From positions 1 through 7,032 of the forward strand of contig JAEUMA010000458.1 in assembly GCA_016793565.1 (NCBI GenBank): a stretch of DNA of 7,032 bases. Direction: 5' to 3'. Shown here piece after piece: positions 1-5,787 of the stretch (the first letter of the stretch is position 1; the number at the start of each line of letters is the position of its first letter). A program made the translations under genes and the position numbers. The notes below the pieces were generated by a model, which was not told the DNA's origin, made no database searches, and saw nothing but the letters and a program-made list of their open reading frames with translations. This DNA comes from Rhizobiaceae bacterium (GTDB taxonomy: Bacteria; Pseudomonadota; Alphaproteobacteria; Rhizobiales; Rhizobiaceae).

Positions 1-395
1 GGTCGCCGCATGATTTCCACGCGCCGGCCGGCGTCGTCGCGGACGAGTTCCGCATCGACGCTTGCATCCGCATAGTGCCTCAGCCAGAGGCTTGCGCGTC
101 CGATCTCGCCGCGCGCTTCCGTCAGCGGCTTGCCCTGTTCCAGCGTCAGCAGGCGCGCAAGTTCCTCCTGATGCTCGTCGATGACGTCGGCCGCCTTGGC
201 CATCAAAAGCGGGCGGCCATTATGCGCGCCCCAATCGCCGGCTGCCCGTACCGCCGCCCGGACGGCCTCCTCCGCCTGCTCGCGGGTAGCCGCGGCGGCC
301 ATGCCCGCCGGCTTGTCGCTGGCGGGGTTACGCACCGCGATCGTCTCGCCGCTTTCTCGAGGGCGTCCGTCTATGAAATTTAGTCCCGCCTGCAT
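1..395 (-). CDS. Aldehyde dehydrogenase (NAD(P)+-dependent), N-terminal part, truncated by window edge
   Basis: Reading the minus strand from ATG at 395 gives 131 open codons that run off the left edge. The product starts MQAGLNFIDG and soon carries the segment TLEQGKPLTEARGEI (about residues 87-101), a hallmark of the ALDH superfamily N-terminal NAD-binding region, preceded by the usual alanine-rich helix (TREQAEEAVRAAVRAAGDW) and followed by a LRHYADA-type segment. ALDHs oxidise aldehydes to carboxylates in the cytoplasm; full members are about 480-500 residues, so roughly a quarter is present. The catalytic Cys and Glu lie outside the window, so the substrate (semialdehyde, betaine aldehyde or other) cannot be told. 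The start is supported by AGGAG at 403-407, 7 nt upstream. The gene is divergent from the amidase/transport operon and shares its intergenic region, which hints at co-regulation. Confidence 0.9.
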   Translation of the reverse strand, partial: MQAGLNFIDGRPRESGETIAVRNPASDKPAGMAAAATREQAEEAVRAAVRAAGDWGAHNGRPLLMAKAADVIDEHQEELARLLTLEQGKPLTEARGEIGRASLWLRHYADASVDAELVRDDAGRRVEIMRR

Positions 396-402
396 CCGCG
401 AT

Positions 403-407
403 CTCCT
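403..407 (-). promoter_or_regulatory. Ribosome binding site of the aldehyde dehydrogenase gene
   Basis: On the minus strand this reads AGGAG, with 7 nt between it and ATG at 395. It fixes the start codon of the leftward gene. Confidence 0.75.
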
Positions 408-419
408 GTCCGTAAGTCG

Positions 420-448
420 ACCATATCGGGATACGTAACCGCTTGCAA
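420..448 (-). promoter_or_regulatory. Candidate sigma70-type promoter for the aldehyde dehydrogenase
   Basis: On the minus strand, TTGCAA (443-448, 4/6 match to the -35 consensus) and TATGGT (420-425, 4/6 match to the -10) are separated by exactly 17 nt. Transcription would start near 412, leaving a short leader of about 17 nt with the AGGAG site. The matches are partial, so this is a proposal only. The -35 box sits inside the CTTGC/GCAAG inverted repeat at 442-460. Confidence 0.35.
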
Positions 449-460
449 GATCGACGCAAG
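442..460. repeat. Inverted repeat CTTGC-N9-GCAAG (candidate operator)
   Basis: Arms at 442-446 and 456-460 are perfect complements around a 9-bp spacer; the left arm is also part of the 8-bp palindrome CTTGCAAG (442-449). It covers the proposed -35 box of the leftward promoter, where a repressor or activator could act. Arms of only five bases can arise by chance. Confidence 0.3.
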
Positions 461-469
461 TCGCCCCTC

Positions 470-486
470 GGTTGCTGTGCGCAACC
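470..486. repeat. Inverted repeat GGTTGC-N5-GCAACC
   Basis: Perfect 6-bp arms at 470-475 and 481-486 around TGTGC. The element lies midway between the two divergent promoters. It could be a dimeric regulator site; a transcript hairpin is less likely, because it lies upstream of both proposed transcription starts. No regulator gene is in the window to assign it to. Confidence 0.35.
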
Positions 487-510
487 TCCGCGCCCATGAG
501 GAAACCACAC

Positions 511-535
511 GTCAAACACGCGGTTTCGGTTTGAC
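511..535. promoter_or_regulatory. Palindromic operator candidate GTCAAAC-N11-GTTTGAC
   Basis: Perfect 7-bp arms lie at 511-517 and 529-535. The right arm overlaps the TTGACA -35 box (531-536) of the rightward promoter, the classical position for a repressor operator. A second, interleaved pair GAAACC (501-506) and GGTTTC (522-527) adds symmetry, so a bound protein could contact a region of about 35 bp. The geometry would suit a dimeric or tetrameric HTH regulator; the family cannot be named from the site. Confidence 0.5.
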
Positions 536-559
536 ACCTCCCGAGAAATGCCTTTTATT
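531..559 (+). promoter_or_regulatory. Sigma70-type promoter of the DMFase-like/ABC operon
   Basis: TTGACA (531-536) is a perfect -35 consensus, followed after exactly 17 nt by TTTATT (554-559), a 4/6 match to TATAAT. The local sequence is markedly AT-richer than the surroundings. Predicted transcription start is near 566, giving a leader of about 54 nt before GTG 620. The ATG at 548 falls between the two boxes, so it would not be on this transcript. Confidence 0.5.
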
Positions 560-607
560 GCATATACCGAGCCAAGATGTTCATTCAGTGGTTTTACGCA
601 AGCGTTT

Positions 608-613
608 ACGGAG
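608..613 (+). promoter_or_regulatory. Ribosome binding site deciding the GTG 620 start
   Basis: ACGGAG, with the GGAG core at 610-613, lies 6 nt upstream of GTG 620. The rival ATG 548 has only a weak CCGAG-type sequence in front of it, and ATG 650 has a GGA that sits too close. Confidence 0.55.
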
Positions 614-619
614 ATTGAT

Positions 620-2845
620 GTGACGCCTCAGCCTGAGCCGATTCGGAACATGCCGGTTCCCGGGACCTGGGCCTATCTCGATCGCCTGGACGTGGCAGCG
701 GGGAGCGGCGTTTCGGTTCACGTGAGCGCGCCGGCGGACCACGAGATCGAGCTGGTCCGTTTGGGCCGCAACGCCGTGATCGATCCGGCGCAGTCGCTCG
801 ACGCCGATCGCGAGGAAGCCGAATTGCTGACCTCGGTCGCCCGTCGCGCGTCGCCGCAAATGATCACGCCGGGCTCTTACATCCACGTCGCCGGAGCGCC
901 CGTGCCGGCCGGCGAAGTGTCGATGGGTCTGTGGCTTCGGATCTGGAAAATCCCTGTCGTGGATATGGCGCAGGTCGCCTGGCAAGGGTTGATCACCGAC
1001 ATCGACTATCCCGATGCCGCCCGTTTCGGCCTGGTGGTCGATCATCTCGGCCGTATCGGCGTCTACGCGGGCGACGGCGGAGCATTCCGCCACCAATGGC
1101 TGCATATGTCGCGGCCGGCCCTCGTCGGTCGGGTGGGCAACTGGGCGCACATCGCGGCGTCGATATCGGCCGGTTCCGTGAAGATCTATCTCGACGGCGC
1201 GTTACTCGACGCCTTCGAACTCGCGGTGCCGGTCGCGGCGGTCGGAGCCGCCGCCCGGCTTCGCATCGGCGCCATGGCCGAGCATGGCGCGGCCGACGAT
1301 TTCCTGGAAGGCGACGTTTGCGCACCGTTCGTGGGCGGGTTCGTTCTGGACGAGGCTGGCGCTGCGCGCCTGTTCGCCGACCAGGGCAGGTCGTCGCCGG
1401 GCAGGCTCAGCCTGGGCGCCATGCATGCGGCATGGCCGCTGGACGAGGAAATCGGCGATCAGGTCCGCGACGACAGCGGCAACGGCCGCGACGGCACAAT
1501 CGTCAATCACGGCACCTGGATGGTGGGCGGCCCCGCGTTCGACGCCGCCCGGCGCGAGCCGCTGCGATATGACCCCGAAAAGGATCCTGACCATGGTCAT
1601 GGGCTGCGTTTCTGCAGCGACGACCTGATGGATGCAGGCTGGCCCGAGGCGGCGCGGTTCGAACTACCGGCGGATGCCGCGTCCGGCATCTATGCAGTGC
1701 GCGTGCGGCTCGCCGGCCAGAAGGCTGCCGATGCCGTGGTCACGCCCTTCGTGGTGACCCGTCGCAAGCCCCGGCGCGAGAAATCCGTTGCCGTGCTCTG
1801 CGCGACAAACACCTGGCACGCCTATGGCCGACGCCATCCAATGGCGCAGCCGGTCTACGGCCTGACGTCGTCGCTCTATTCCGCCCACCTCAACGGCCGG
1901 CCGTTCTTCCATCTGGGCATGCGGCTGCCGATCCCGTGGTCGCAGCCCTATGCGTTCGAATCCAAACGCTCGACGCATACGCGCAGCACCCATCTGGTGC
2001 GCACGGAACGTTTCATGGAGGCCTGGCTCGCAAGCGAGGGCTACCCCTACGAGATGATCACGGATTTCGACCTGACCGAGGAGCCGGGTCTGCTGAACGA
2101 CTTCGCGGCCCTGGCGATCGTCGGCCACAGCGAGTACTGGACCGACGAGGCGCGGCAGGGCGTGCTCGACTACCTCGACGGCGGCGGCAAGGTGCTCGGC
2201 CTGTCGGGCGACACGCTTTCCGTCCGGGTGACGTTCGACGAAACCCGCTCGGTGATGGAGTGCCGCAAGATCGTCTTCGAGGACGATCCGCGCTGGCTCG
2301 GGCCGGGCCTGTGGGGCGAAAGCTGGCACAGCCACGACCGCCAGCCCGGCGGTTCCTATCGCCGGCTGGGCAAGCCGGCCTGGGACGTGCTCGGCATGAG
2401 CTTCAAGGGCATGATCGACGACGGAACCTCGAATGCCTTCGCGTCCTACGAGGTGCTTCGGCCCGATCATTTCCTGTTTCACAGGCCGGATGAGGTGGAG
2501 ATCGGTCCGGACGGTCGCATCGGTGTGCGGAGTCTGAACGGTTTGGGCGGCGCCAGCGGCTACGAGTTCGACGCCAATCTCGACAGGACGGGGATGGGCC
2601 CGGCGCCGCTGCCGGGCGTGACGACGCTGGCGAGTGCCACGGGCCAGCGCAACATCGAATGGCTGGGCGATCCGAACCACGGTGCCGACCTGATCTACTG
2701 GCAACGCCCCTCGGGCGGCACGGTGGTGAACTTCGGCAGCATCGGCGCGGCGGGCGCCCTGCCTGTCGACGCGGCTTTCGCCGGCCTGGTGCGCAATACG
2801 CTAGCCCATTTCGGCGTGCCGCGCGCAGGCGGGGAGGGCGCATGA
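620..2845 (+). CDS. N,N-dimethylformamidase large (beta) subunit-like amidohydrolase
   Basis: 741 aa from GTG 620, close to the roughly 760 aa of the DMFase large subunit. Known DMFase hydrolyses dimethylformamide to dimethylamine and formate with a mononuclear iron held by two Tyr and one Glu. Layout: N-terminal beta segment (residues ~16-50), LamG/concanavalin-like domain (~86-256) and a catalytic C-terminal domain (~340-740). By my remembered alignment to the Paracoccus enzyme, metal ligands Tyr399, Tyr440 and Glu521 correspond to Tyr402 (NTWHAYG), Tyr420 (LYSAHLNG) and Glu505 (GHSEYW), with active-site His519 and Glu657 at His503 and Glu649 (GYEFD). The family's GGNGFYWRV-like segment reads SGDTLSVRV here, so Asn appears to be Asp531. 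No signal peptide is seen, so it is cytoplasmic. The frame stays open to ATG 548, but codons 548-619 are AT-rich with rare codons and overlap the promoter. No small-subunit gene is adjacent. The family call is firm; the substrate is unknown. Confidence 0.82.
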   Translation: MTPQPEPIRNMPVPGTWAYLDRLDVAAGSGVSVHVSAPADHEIELVRLGRNAVIDPAQSLDADREEAELLTSVARRASPQMITPGSYIHVAGAPVPAGEVSMGLWLRIWKIPVVDMAQVAWQGLITDIDYPDAARFGLVVDHLGRIGVYAGDGGAFRHQWLHMSRPALVGRVGNWAHIAASISAGSVKIYLDGALLDAFELAVPVAAVGAAARLRIGAMAEHGAADDFLEGDVCAPFVGGFVLDEAGAARLFADQGRSSPGRLSLGAMHAAWPLDEEIGDQVRDDSGNGRDGTIVNHGTWMVGGPAFDAARREPLRYDPEKDPDHGHGLRFCSDDLMDAGWPEAARFELPADAASGIYAVRVRLAGQKAADAVVTPFVVTRRKPRREKSVAVLCATNTWHAYGRRHPMAQPVYGLTSSLYSAHLNGRPFFHLGMRLPIPWSQPYAFESKRSTHTRSTHLVRTERFMEAWLASEGYPYEMITDFDLTEEPGLLNDFAALAIVGHSEYWTDEARQGVLDYLDGGGKVLGLSGDTLSVRVTFDETRSVMECRKIVFEDDPRWLGPGLWGESWHSHDRQPGGSYRRLGKPAWDVLGMSFKGMIDDGTSNAFASYEVLRPDHFLFHRPDEVEIGPDGRIGVRSLNGLGGASGYEFDANLDRTGMGPAPLPGVTTLASATGQRNIEWLGDPNHGADLIYWQRPSGGTVVNFGSIGAAGALPVDAAFAGLVRNTLAHFGVPRAGGEGA

Positions 2846-3948
2846 ACCCGAAGGCGCGCGAACTGGTCTCCATCCACGGCAAGCCTGTCGCGGTCCGTGG
2901 GCTGACGAAAGCCTATGGAGCGGTGAAGGCCGTGGACGACGTCACACTGGAGGTCAACGCCGGTGAGTTCGTCGCGCTCCTCGGCCCGTCCGGCAGCGGC
3001 AAGACCACTATCCTGATGACGATCGCCGGCTTCGAAACGCCCGACATCGGCACGATCGAGGTCGGCGGCCGCGACATCACCGCTCTGCCGGCCGGAAAGC
3101 GCGAGATCGGCATGGTGTTTCAGCGCTATGCGCTGTTCCCGCACATGACCGTGGCGGAAAACATCGCCTTCCCGCTCAAGATGCGCAAGATCGGCGGGCG
3201 CGATGCCGCCGCGCAGGTCGAGGCAGCGCTCGCGATGGTCCGCCTCGAAGGATACGGCGGCCGTCGCATCGGCCAGCTCTCCGGCGGCCAGCAGCAGCGC
3301 GTCGCGCTGGCCCGGGCAATGGTCTATCAGCCACCGCTTCTTCTGATGGACGAGCCGCTCGGCGCGTTGGACAAGAACCTGCGCGAGGAGATGCAGCTCG
3401 AGATCAAGCGGCTGCAGAAGAAGCTCGGTGCCACGGTTGTCTACGTCACCCACGACCAGGGCGAGGCGCTGACCATGGCCAACCGCATCGCCGTGATGAG
3501 CGACGGCCGCATCCAGCAGTTCGCGACGCCGATGGAGATATACGATCGCCCGGCCAATCTGTTTGTGGCCGGTTTCGTCGGCGAGACCAACCTGATCGAC
3601 GGCGAACTGGCGCGCGACGGTGCGGCATGGCGATTTCGGCTGGCCGGTTCTGCCGACACGGTCGCGCTGGAGGGACAGGACGCCGTCGACGGCTGGCGGG
3701 ACGGCATGCGGGCGAAGCTGATGGTTCGCCCGGAGCTGGTGCGCGTCGGGCCGATCCGAGACGGCGCTCCGTCCGGGTTGGTCGAGGAACTGATCTACAG
3801 CGGCGGCACGGTCGTCTGCATGGTCCGGCTGCCGTCCGGGGCGATGGCGACCGCACGCATAGCCGCGGCCGATGCCGCCGGCGTCACCGTCGGGGACACC
3901 GTCGGGCTCGAATGGCCGGCGGATCGCGTGCGGGTGTTCGCGGCATGA
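2842..3948 (+). CDS. ABC transporter ATP-binding protein, PotA-like (polyamine/opine-type importer)
   Basis: 368 aa. It hydrolyses ATP at the cytoplasmic face to drive solute import. All motifs are intact: Walker A GPSGSGKT (48-55), Q-loop Gln94 (MVFQRYALFPHMTV), signature LSGGQ (146-150), Walker B LLLMDEP (166-172), D-loop ALD (175-177) and switch His204 (VTHDQGEA). The C-terminal part (about 245-368) is the TOBE-type regulatory domain usual in PotA/UgpC/FbpC ATPases, and the length fits. The start ATG 2842 overlaps the preceding stop (ATGA) and has GGAGG at 2833-2837, so translation is probably coupled to the amidase gene. An open frame upstream of ATG 2842 lies within the amidase gene and is not part of this protein. 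With the two permeases it forms a PotABC-type importer; sequence alone does not give the solute. Confidence 0.93.
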   Translation: MNPKARELVSIHGKPVAVRGLTKAYGAVKAVDDVTLEVNAGEFVALLGPSGSGKTTILMTIAGFETPDIGTIEVGGRDITALPAGKREIGMVFQRYALFPHMTVAENIAFPLKMRKIGGRDAAAQVEAALAMVRLEGYGGRRIGQLSGGQQQRVALARAMVYQPPLLLMDEPLGALDKNLREEMQLEIKRLQKKLGATVVYVTHDQGEALTMANRIAVMSDGRIQQFATPMEIYDRPANLFVAGFVGETNLIDGELARDGAAWRFRLAGSADTVALEGQDAVDGWRDGMRAKLMVRPELVRVGPIRDGAPSGLVEELIYSGGTVVCMVRLPSGAMATARIAAADAAGVTVGDTVGLEWPADRVRVFAA

Positions 3949-4829
3949 GCGGGGCGGCATCGCCCATCGGCCGTTACTGGTTCGGCGTCTCCACGCAGCG
4001 TTACAGCCGCGCGATGACGCTGGTGTTGCTGACGCCTCTGCTCGTTCTCTTGGTCGTCGCCTTCTTCTGGCCGATCCTGCGCTTCCTGTCGCTGAGCGTC
4101 CTGGAGCCTGAACCGACGCTCGACAATTTCCGCCAGCTGTGGGCGCGCGAATTCTACACCACGATCGCCATCCGGACCTTCCGCACGGCCCTGATAGTCA
4201 CGGCGGGAACGCTGCTCCTCGCCTATCCGGTCGCCTACCTGATGTCGACGCTGCGCGGCGCCTGGGCCGGCTTCGTGGCGGCCATCGTCGTGCTGCCGCT
4301 GTGGATCAGCATCCTGGTTCGCACCTATGTCTGGACGGTCTTTCTCGGTCGCAACGGCATCATCAATTCCAGTGCCATCAACCTCGGCCTGATCGACCAG
4401 CCGATGACCCTGCTCAATACCGAGTTCGCGGTGTGGCTGGCGATGATCCAGATTCAGCTGCCGATGATGATCCTGCCGATCTATTCGTCGCTGCGCGCGA
4501 TCCCGCCCGACCTAGGCATGGCAGCCCAAAGCCTGGGCGGCTCGGCCCGCGACGTGTTCCGCCATGTCACGCTGCCACTCAGCCTGCCAGGCGTGGCGGC
4601 CGGCTGCGTCCTCGTCTTCATCATTTCGCTGGGCTACTTCATCACGCCGATGCTGATCGGCGGCCCGCGCTCGATGATGATCGCGACGCTGATCACCCAG
4701 CAGGCGACCAAGTTCCTCGACTGGCCGCTCGCCTCGGCGCTGGCCTGCGTGCTGATGGGCGTCACGCTGGCCATGGTGATCGTCTTCAACCGCGTGCTGC
4801 GGCTCGACCGCGTCATGGGGGCGGGTTGA
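3945..4829 (+). CDS. ABC transporter permease, PotB-like
   Basis: 294 aa integral inner-membrane protein. Hydrophobic segments are visible at about 25-47, 82-102, 108-127, 160-180, 216-238 and 262-282, giving the six-helix pattern of PotB/PotH permeases. The cytoplasmic EAA loop that docks on the ATPase is at 193-211 (AAQSLGGSARDVFRHVTLP), with its conserved Gly198 and terminal LP. The start ATG 3945 overlaps the ATPase stop as ATGA, and no strong Shine-Dalgarno precedes it, so reinitiation or coupling is likely. A longer open frame in the same phase begins inside the ATPase gene and is not coding. It would pair with the next permease as a heterodimeric channel. Confidence 0.92.
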   Translation: MSGAASPIGRYWFGVSTQRYSRAMTLVLLTPLLVLLVVAFFWPILRFLSLSVLEPEPTLDNFRQLWAREFYTTIAIRTFRTALIVTAGTLLLAYPVAYLMSTLRGAWAGFVAAIVVLPLWISILVRTYVWTVFLGRNGIINSSAINLGLIDQPMTLLNTEFAVWLAMIQIQLPMMILPIYSSLRAIPPDLGMAAQSLGGSARDVFRHVTLPLSLPGVAAGCVLVFIISLGYFITPMLIGGPRSMMIATLITQQATKFLDWPLASALACVLMGVTLAMVIVFNRVLRLDRVMGAG

Positions 4830-5641
4830 TGGCGGCCTCTGTCCCCTCGCGGCAGCGGAGCGTTTCGCTCGGGCGCCTGCTGCTCGTTTTCTTCGCGGGG
4901 CTTGTGCTGGTCTTTCTGGCGCTGCCGACCATCGTGGTCGTGCCGGTCTCCCTCAGCCCGACCGAATATCTCTCCTTCCCGCCGGAAAGCCTGACGCTGC
5001 GCTGGTACGGCGAGTTCCTGACCGACGAGAAATGGGTTCGTGCGACGCTGCTTTCCCTGCGCATCGGACTGTCGGTCACCTTGCTGACCACCATCGTCGG
5101 CACCATGGCCGCGCTCGCCATCGTGCGCGGCCTCCGCGGCGGCGGGCCGCTGGTGAATGCGCTGGTCACGGCGCCGCTGGTCATCCCCACCATCGTCTAT
5201 GCCATCGCCATCCTGCTGTTCTTCTCGAAGATCGGCGTCAGCGGCTCATTCTGGGGCTTCGTCTTCGCACATTCGGCGCTCGCGGTGCCCTATGTCGTGC
5301 TGATCGTGTCGGCGGCGCTTTATCGCTTCGACGCCAGCACCGAACTCGCCGCCCAAAGCCTCGGCGCATCGCGCGTGCAGGCGATCTGGCACGTGACGCT
5401 GCCGGCGATCCGACCGGCGCTCGCCACCGGTGCGATCTTCGCCTTCCTGACCTCGTTCGACGACGCGACGGTCTCGTTCTTTCTCGCCAATCTCAACGAC
5501 GTCACGCTGCCCCGCAAGATGTTCGAGAACCTGCAGTTCTTCGTCTCGCCGGTGCTGGCGGTGGTGGCGACGCTACTCACGCTCTTCACGCTGGCGCTGT
5601 TCGGCGCAGCGCAATGGTTGCGAACCAACCGGAACGGGTGA
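4829..5641 (+). CDS. ABC transporter permease, PotC-like
   Basis: 270 aa, second membrane subunit of the importer. Hydrophobic stretches at about 16-42, 76-98, 108-132, 142-164, 198-220 and 240-262 fit the six-helix PotC/PotI fold. The EAA loop is at 172-192 (TELAAQSLGASRVQAIWHVTLP region), with Gly179 and the final LP; its AAQSLG start is shared with the partner permease. The start ATG 4829 shares one base with the preceding stop (TGATG), giving direct translational coupling. The N-terminus (about 10 residues, basic) is cytoplasmic by the positive-inside rule. The gene ends at TGA 5639-5641 and is followed by a 142-nt gap before the binding-protein gene, unlike the gapless junctions upstream. 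Confidence 0.92.
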   Translation: MAASVPSRQRSVSLGRLLLVFFAGLVLVFLALPTIVVVPVSLSPTEYLSFPPESLTLRWYGEFLTDEKWVRATLLSLRIGLSVTLLTTIVGTMAALAIVRGLRGGGPLVNALVTAPLVIPTIVYAIAILLFFSKIGVSGSFWGFVFAHSALAVPYVVLIVSAALYRFDASTELAAQSLGASRVQAIWHVTLPAIRPALATGAIFAFLTSFDDATVSFFLANLNDVTLPRKMFENLQFFVSPVLAVVATLLTLFTLALFGAAQWLRTNRNG

Positions 5642-5663
5642 GCCCTGCGCGGGCACGCCAGAG

Positions 5664-5669
5664 AGGAGG
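5664..5669 (+). promoter_or_regulatory. Perfect Shine-Dalgarno AGGAGG in the permease/binding-protein gap
   Basis: AGGAGG is a full match to the anti-Shine-Dalgarno sequence. No ATG or GTG follows at a usable distance; the only start-like triplet is TTG 5677, 7 nt downstream. The binding-protein start at 5784 is far away and has its own site (AGGGAA, 5771-5776, 7 nt spacing). Confidence 0.5.
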
Positions 5670-5676
5670 ACCGGAA

Positions 5677-5787
5677 TTGATCTCAAGGAAAGCCAGGCAG
5701 GACGCCGGCGCGGCCTGTGGGCCGGCGCACGGATGGAAGTCGCATCAAAGCTCCAAAGAACGATCGAACAAGGGAACTCGGCAATGA
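5677..5787 (+). CDS. Possible 36-aa leader ORF upstream of the binding-protein gene
   Basis: TTG 5677 lies 7 nt after a perfect AGGAGG and opens a 36-codon frame. The frame stops at TGA 5785-5787, overlapping the binding-protein ATG as ATGA, the same overlap used elsewhere in this operon. The predicted peptide (MISRKARQDA at the start, SNKGTRQ at the end) is basic, with 8 Lys/Arg, has no hydrophobic segment and resembles no family I know. A role in coupling translation of the binding protein, or in a hairpin-dependent leader control, is possible. It could equally be a chance frame or a remnant of a longer gene, since TTG starts are uncommon and GC-rich DNA has few stops. Confidence 0.3.
   Translation: MISRKARQDAGAACGPAHGWKSHQSSKERSNKGTRQ
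5708..5728 (+). other. GC-rich hairpin between the permease and binding-protein genes
   Basis: The transcript can fold with 5708-5715 paired to 5720-5728 (8 pairs, one bulged G at 5725) around a TGTG tetraloop. A competing fold pairs CGCCGGC (5703-5709) with GCCGGCG (5721-5727). No U-run follows, so it is not a normal intrinsic terminator. It may protect an mRNA end or set a separate expression level for the binding protein, which importers usually need in excess. Confidence 0.45.

Noticed and set aside
75..438. Plus-strand short frames at the left edge
   Set aside because: The minus strand carries a clear aldehyde dehydrogenase N-terminus with a good ribosome site, so these are shadows.
548..619. 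N-terminal extension of the DMFase-like protein from ATG 548
   Set aside because: No ribosome site, AT-rich with rare codons, and overlapping a consensus promoter; GTG 620 explains the data better. It remains possible.
1664..2704. Long minus-strand open frame (346 codons) opposite the DMFase-like gene
   Set aside because: It mirrors the codon positions of a well-recognised plus-strand gene in GC-rich DNA; its product is low-complexity His/Arg/Ala-rich with no recognisable domain or ribosome site.
2695..3960. Minus-strand open frame of 421 codons opposite the ABC ATPase
   Set aside because: The plus strand has every ABC ATPase motif intact, and this frame is a GC-bias shadow spanning two gene boundaries.
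4139..4828. In-frame upstream extension of the second permease (a 500-codon frame)
   Set aside because: The extension runs through the first permease in another frame and reads as Arg/His/Asp-rich sequence unlike a membrane protein; ATG 4829 overlaps the preceding stop as in the other junctions.
5733..5783. Earlier ATG 5733 as start of the binding protein
   Set aside because: No Shine-Dalgarno upstream, and it would push the twin-arginine motif 17 residues deeper; ATG 5784 has AGGGAA at the right distance.
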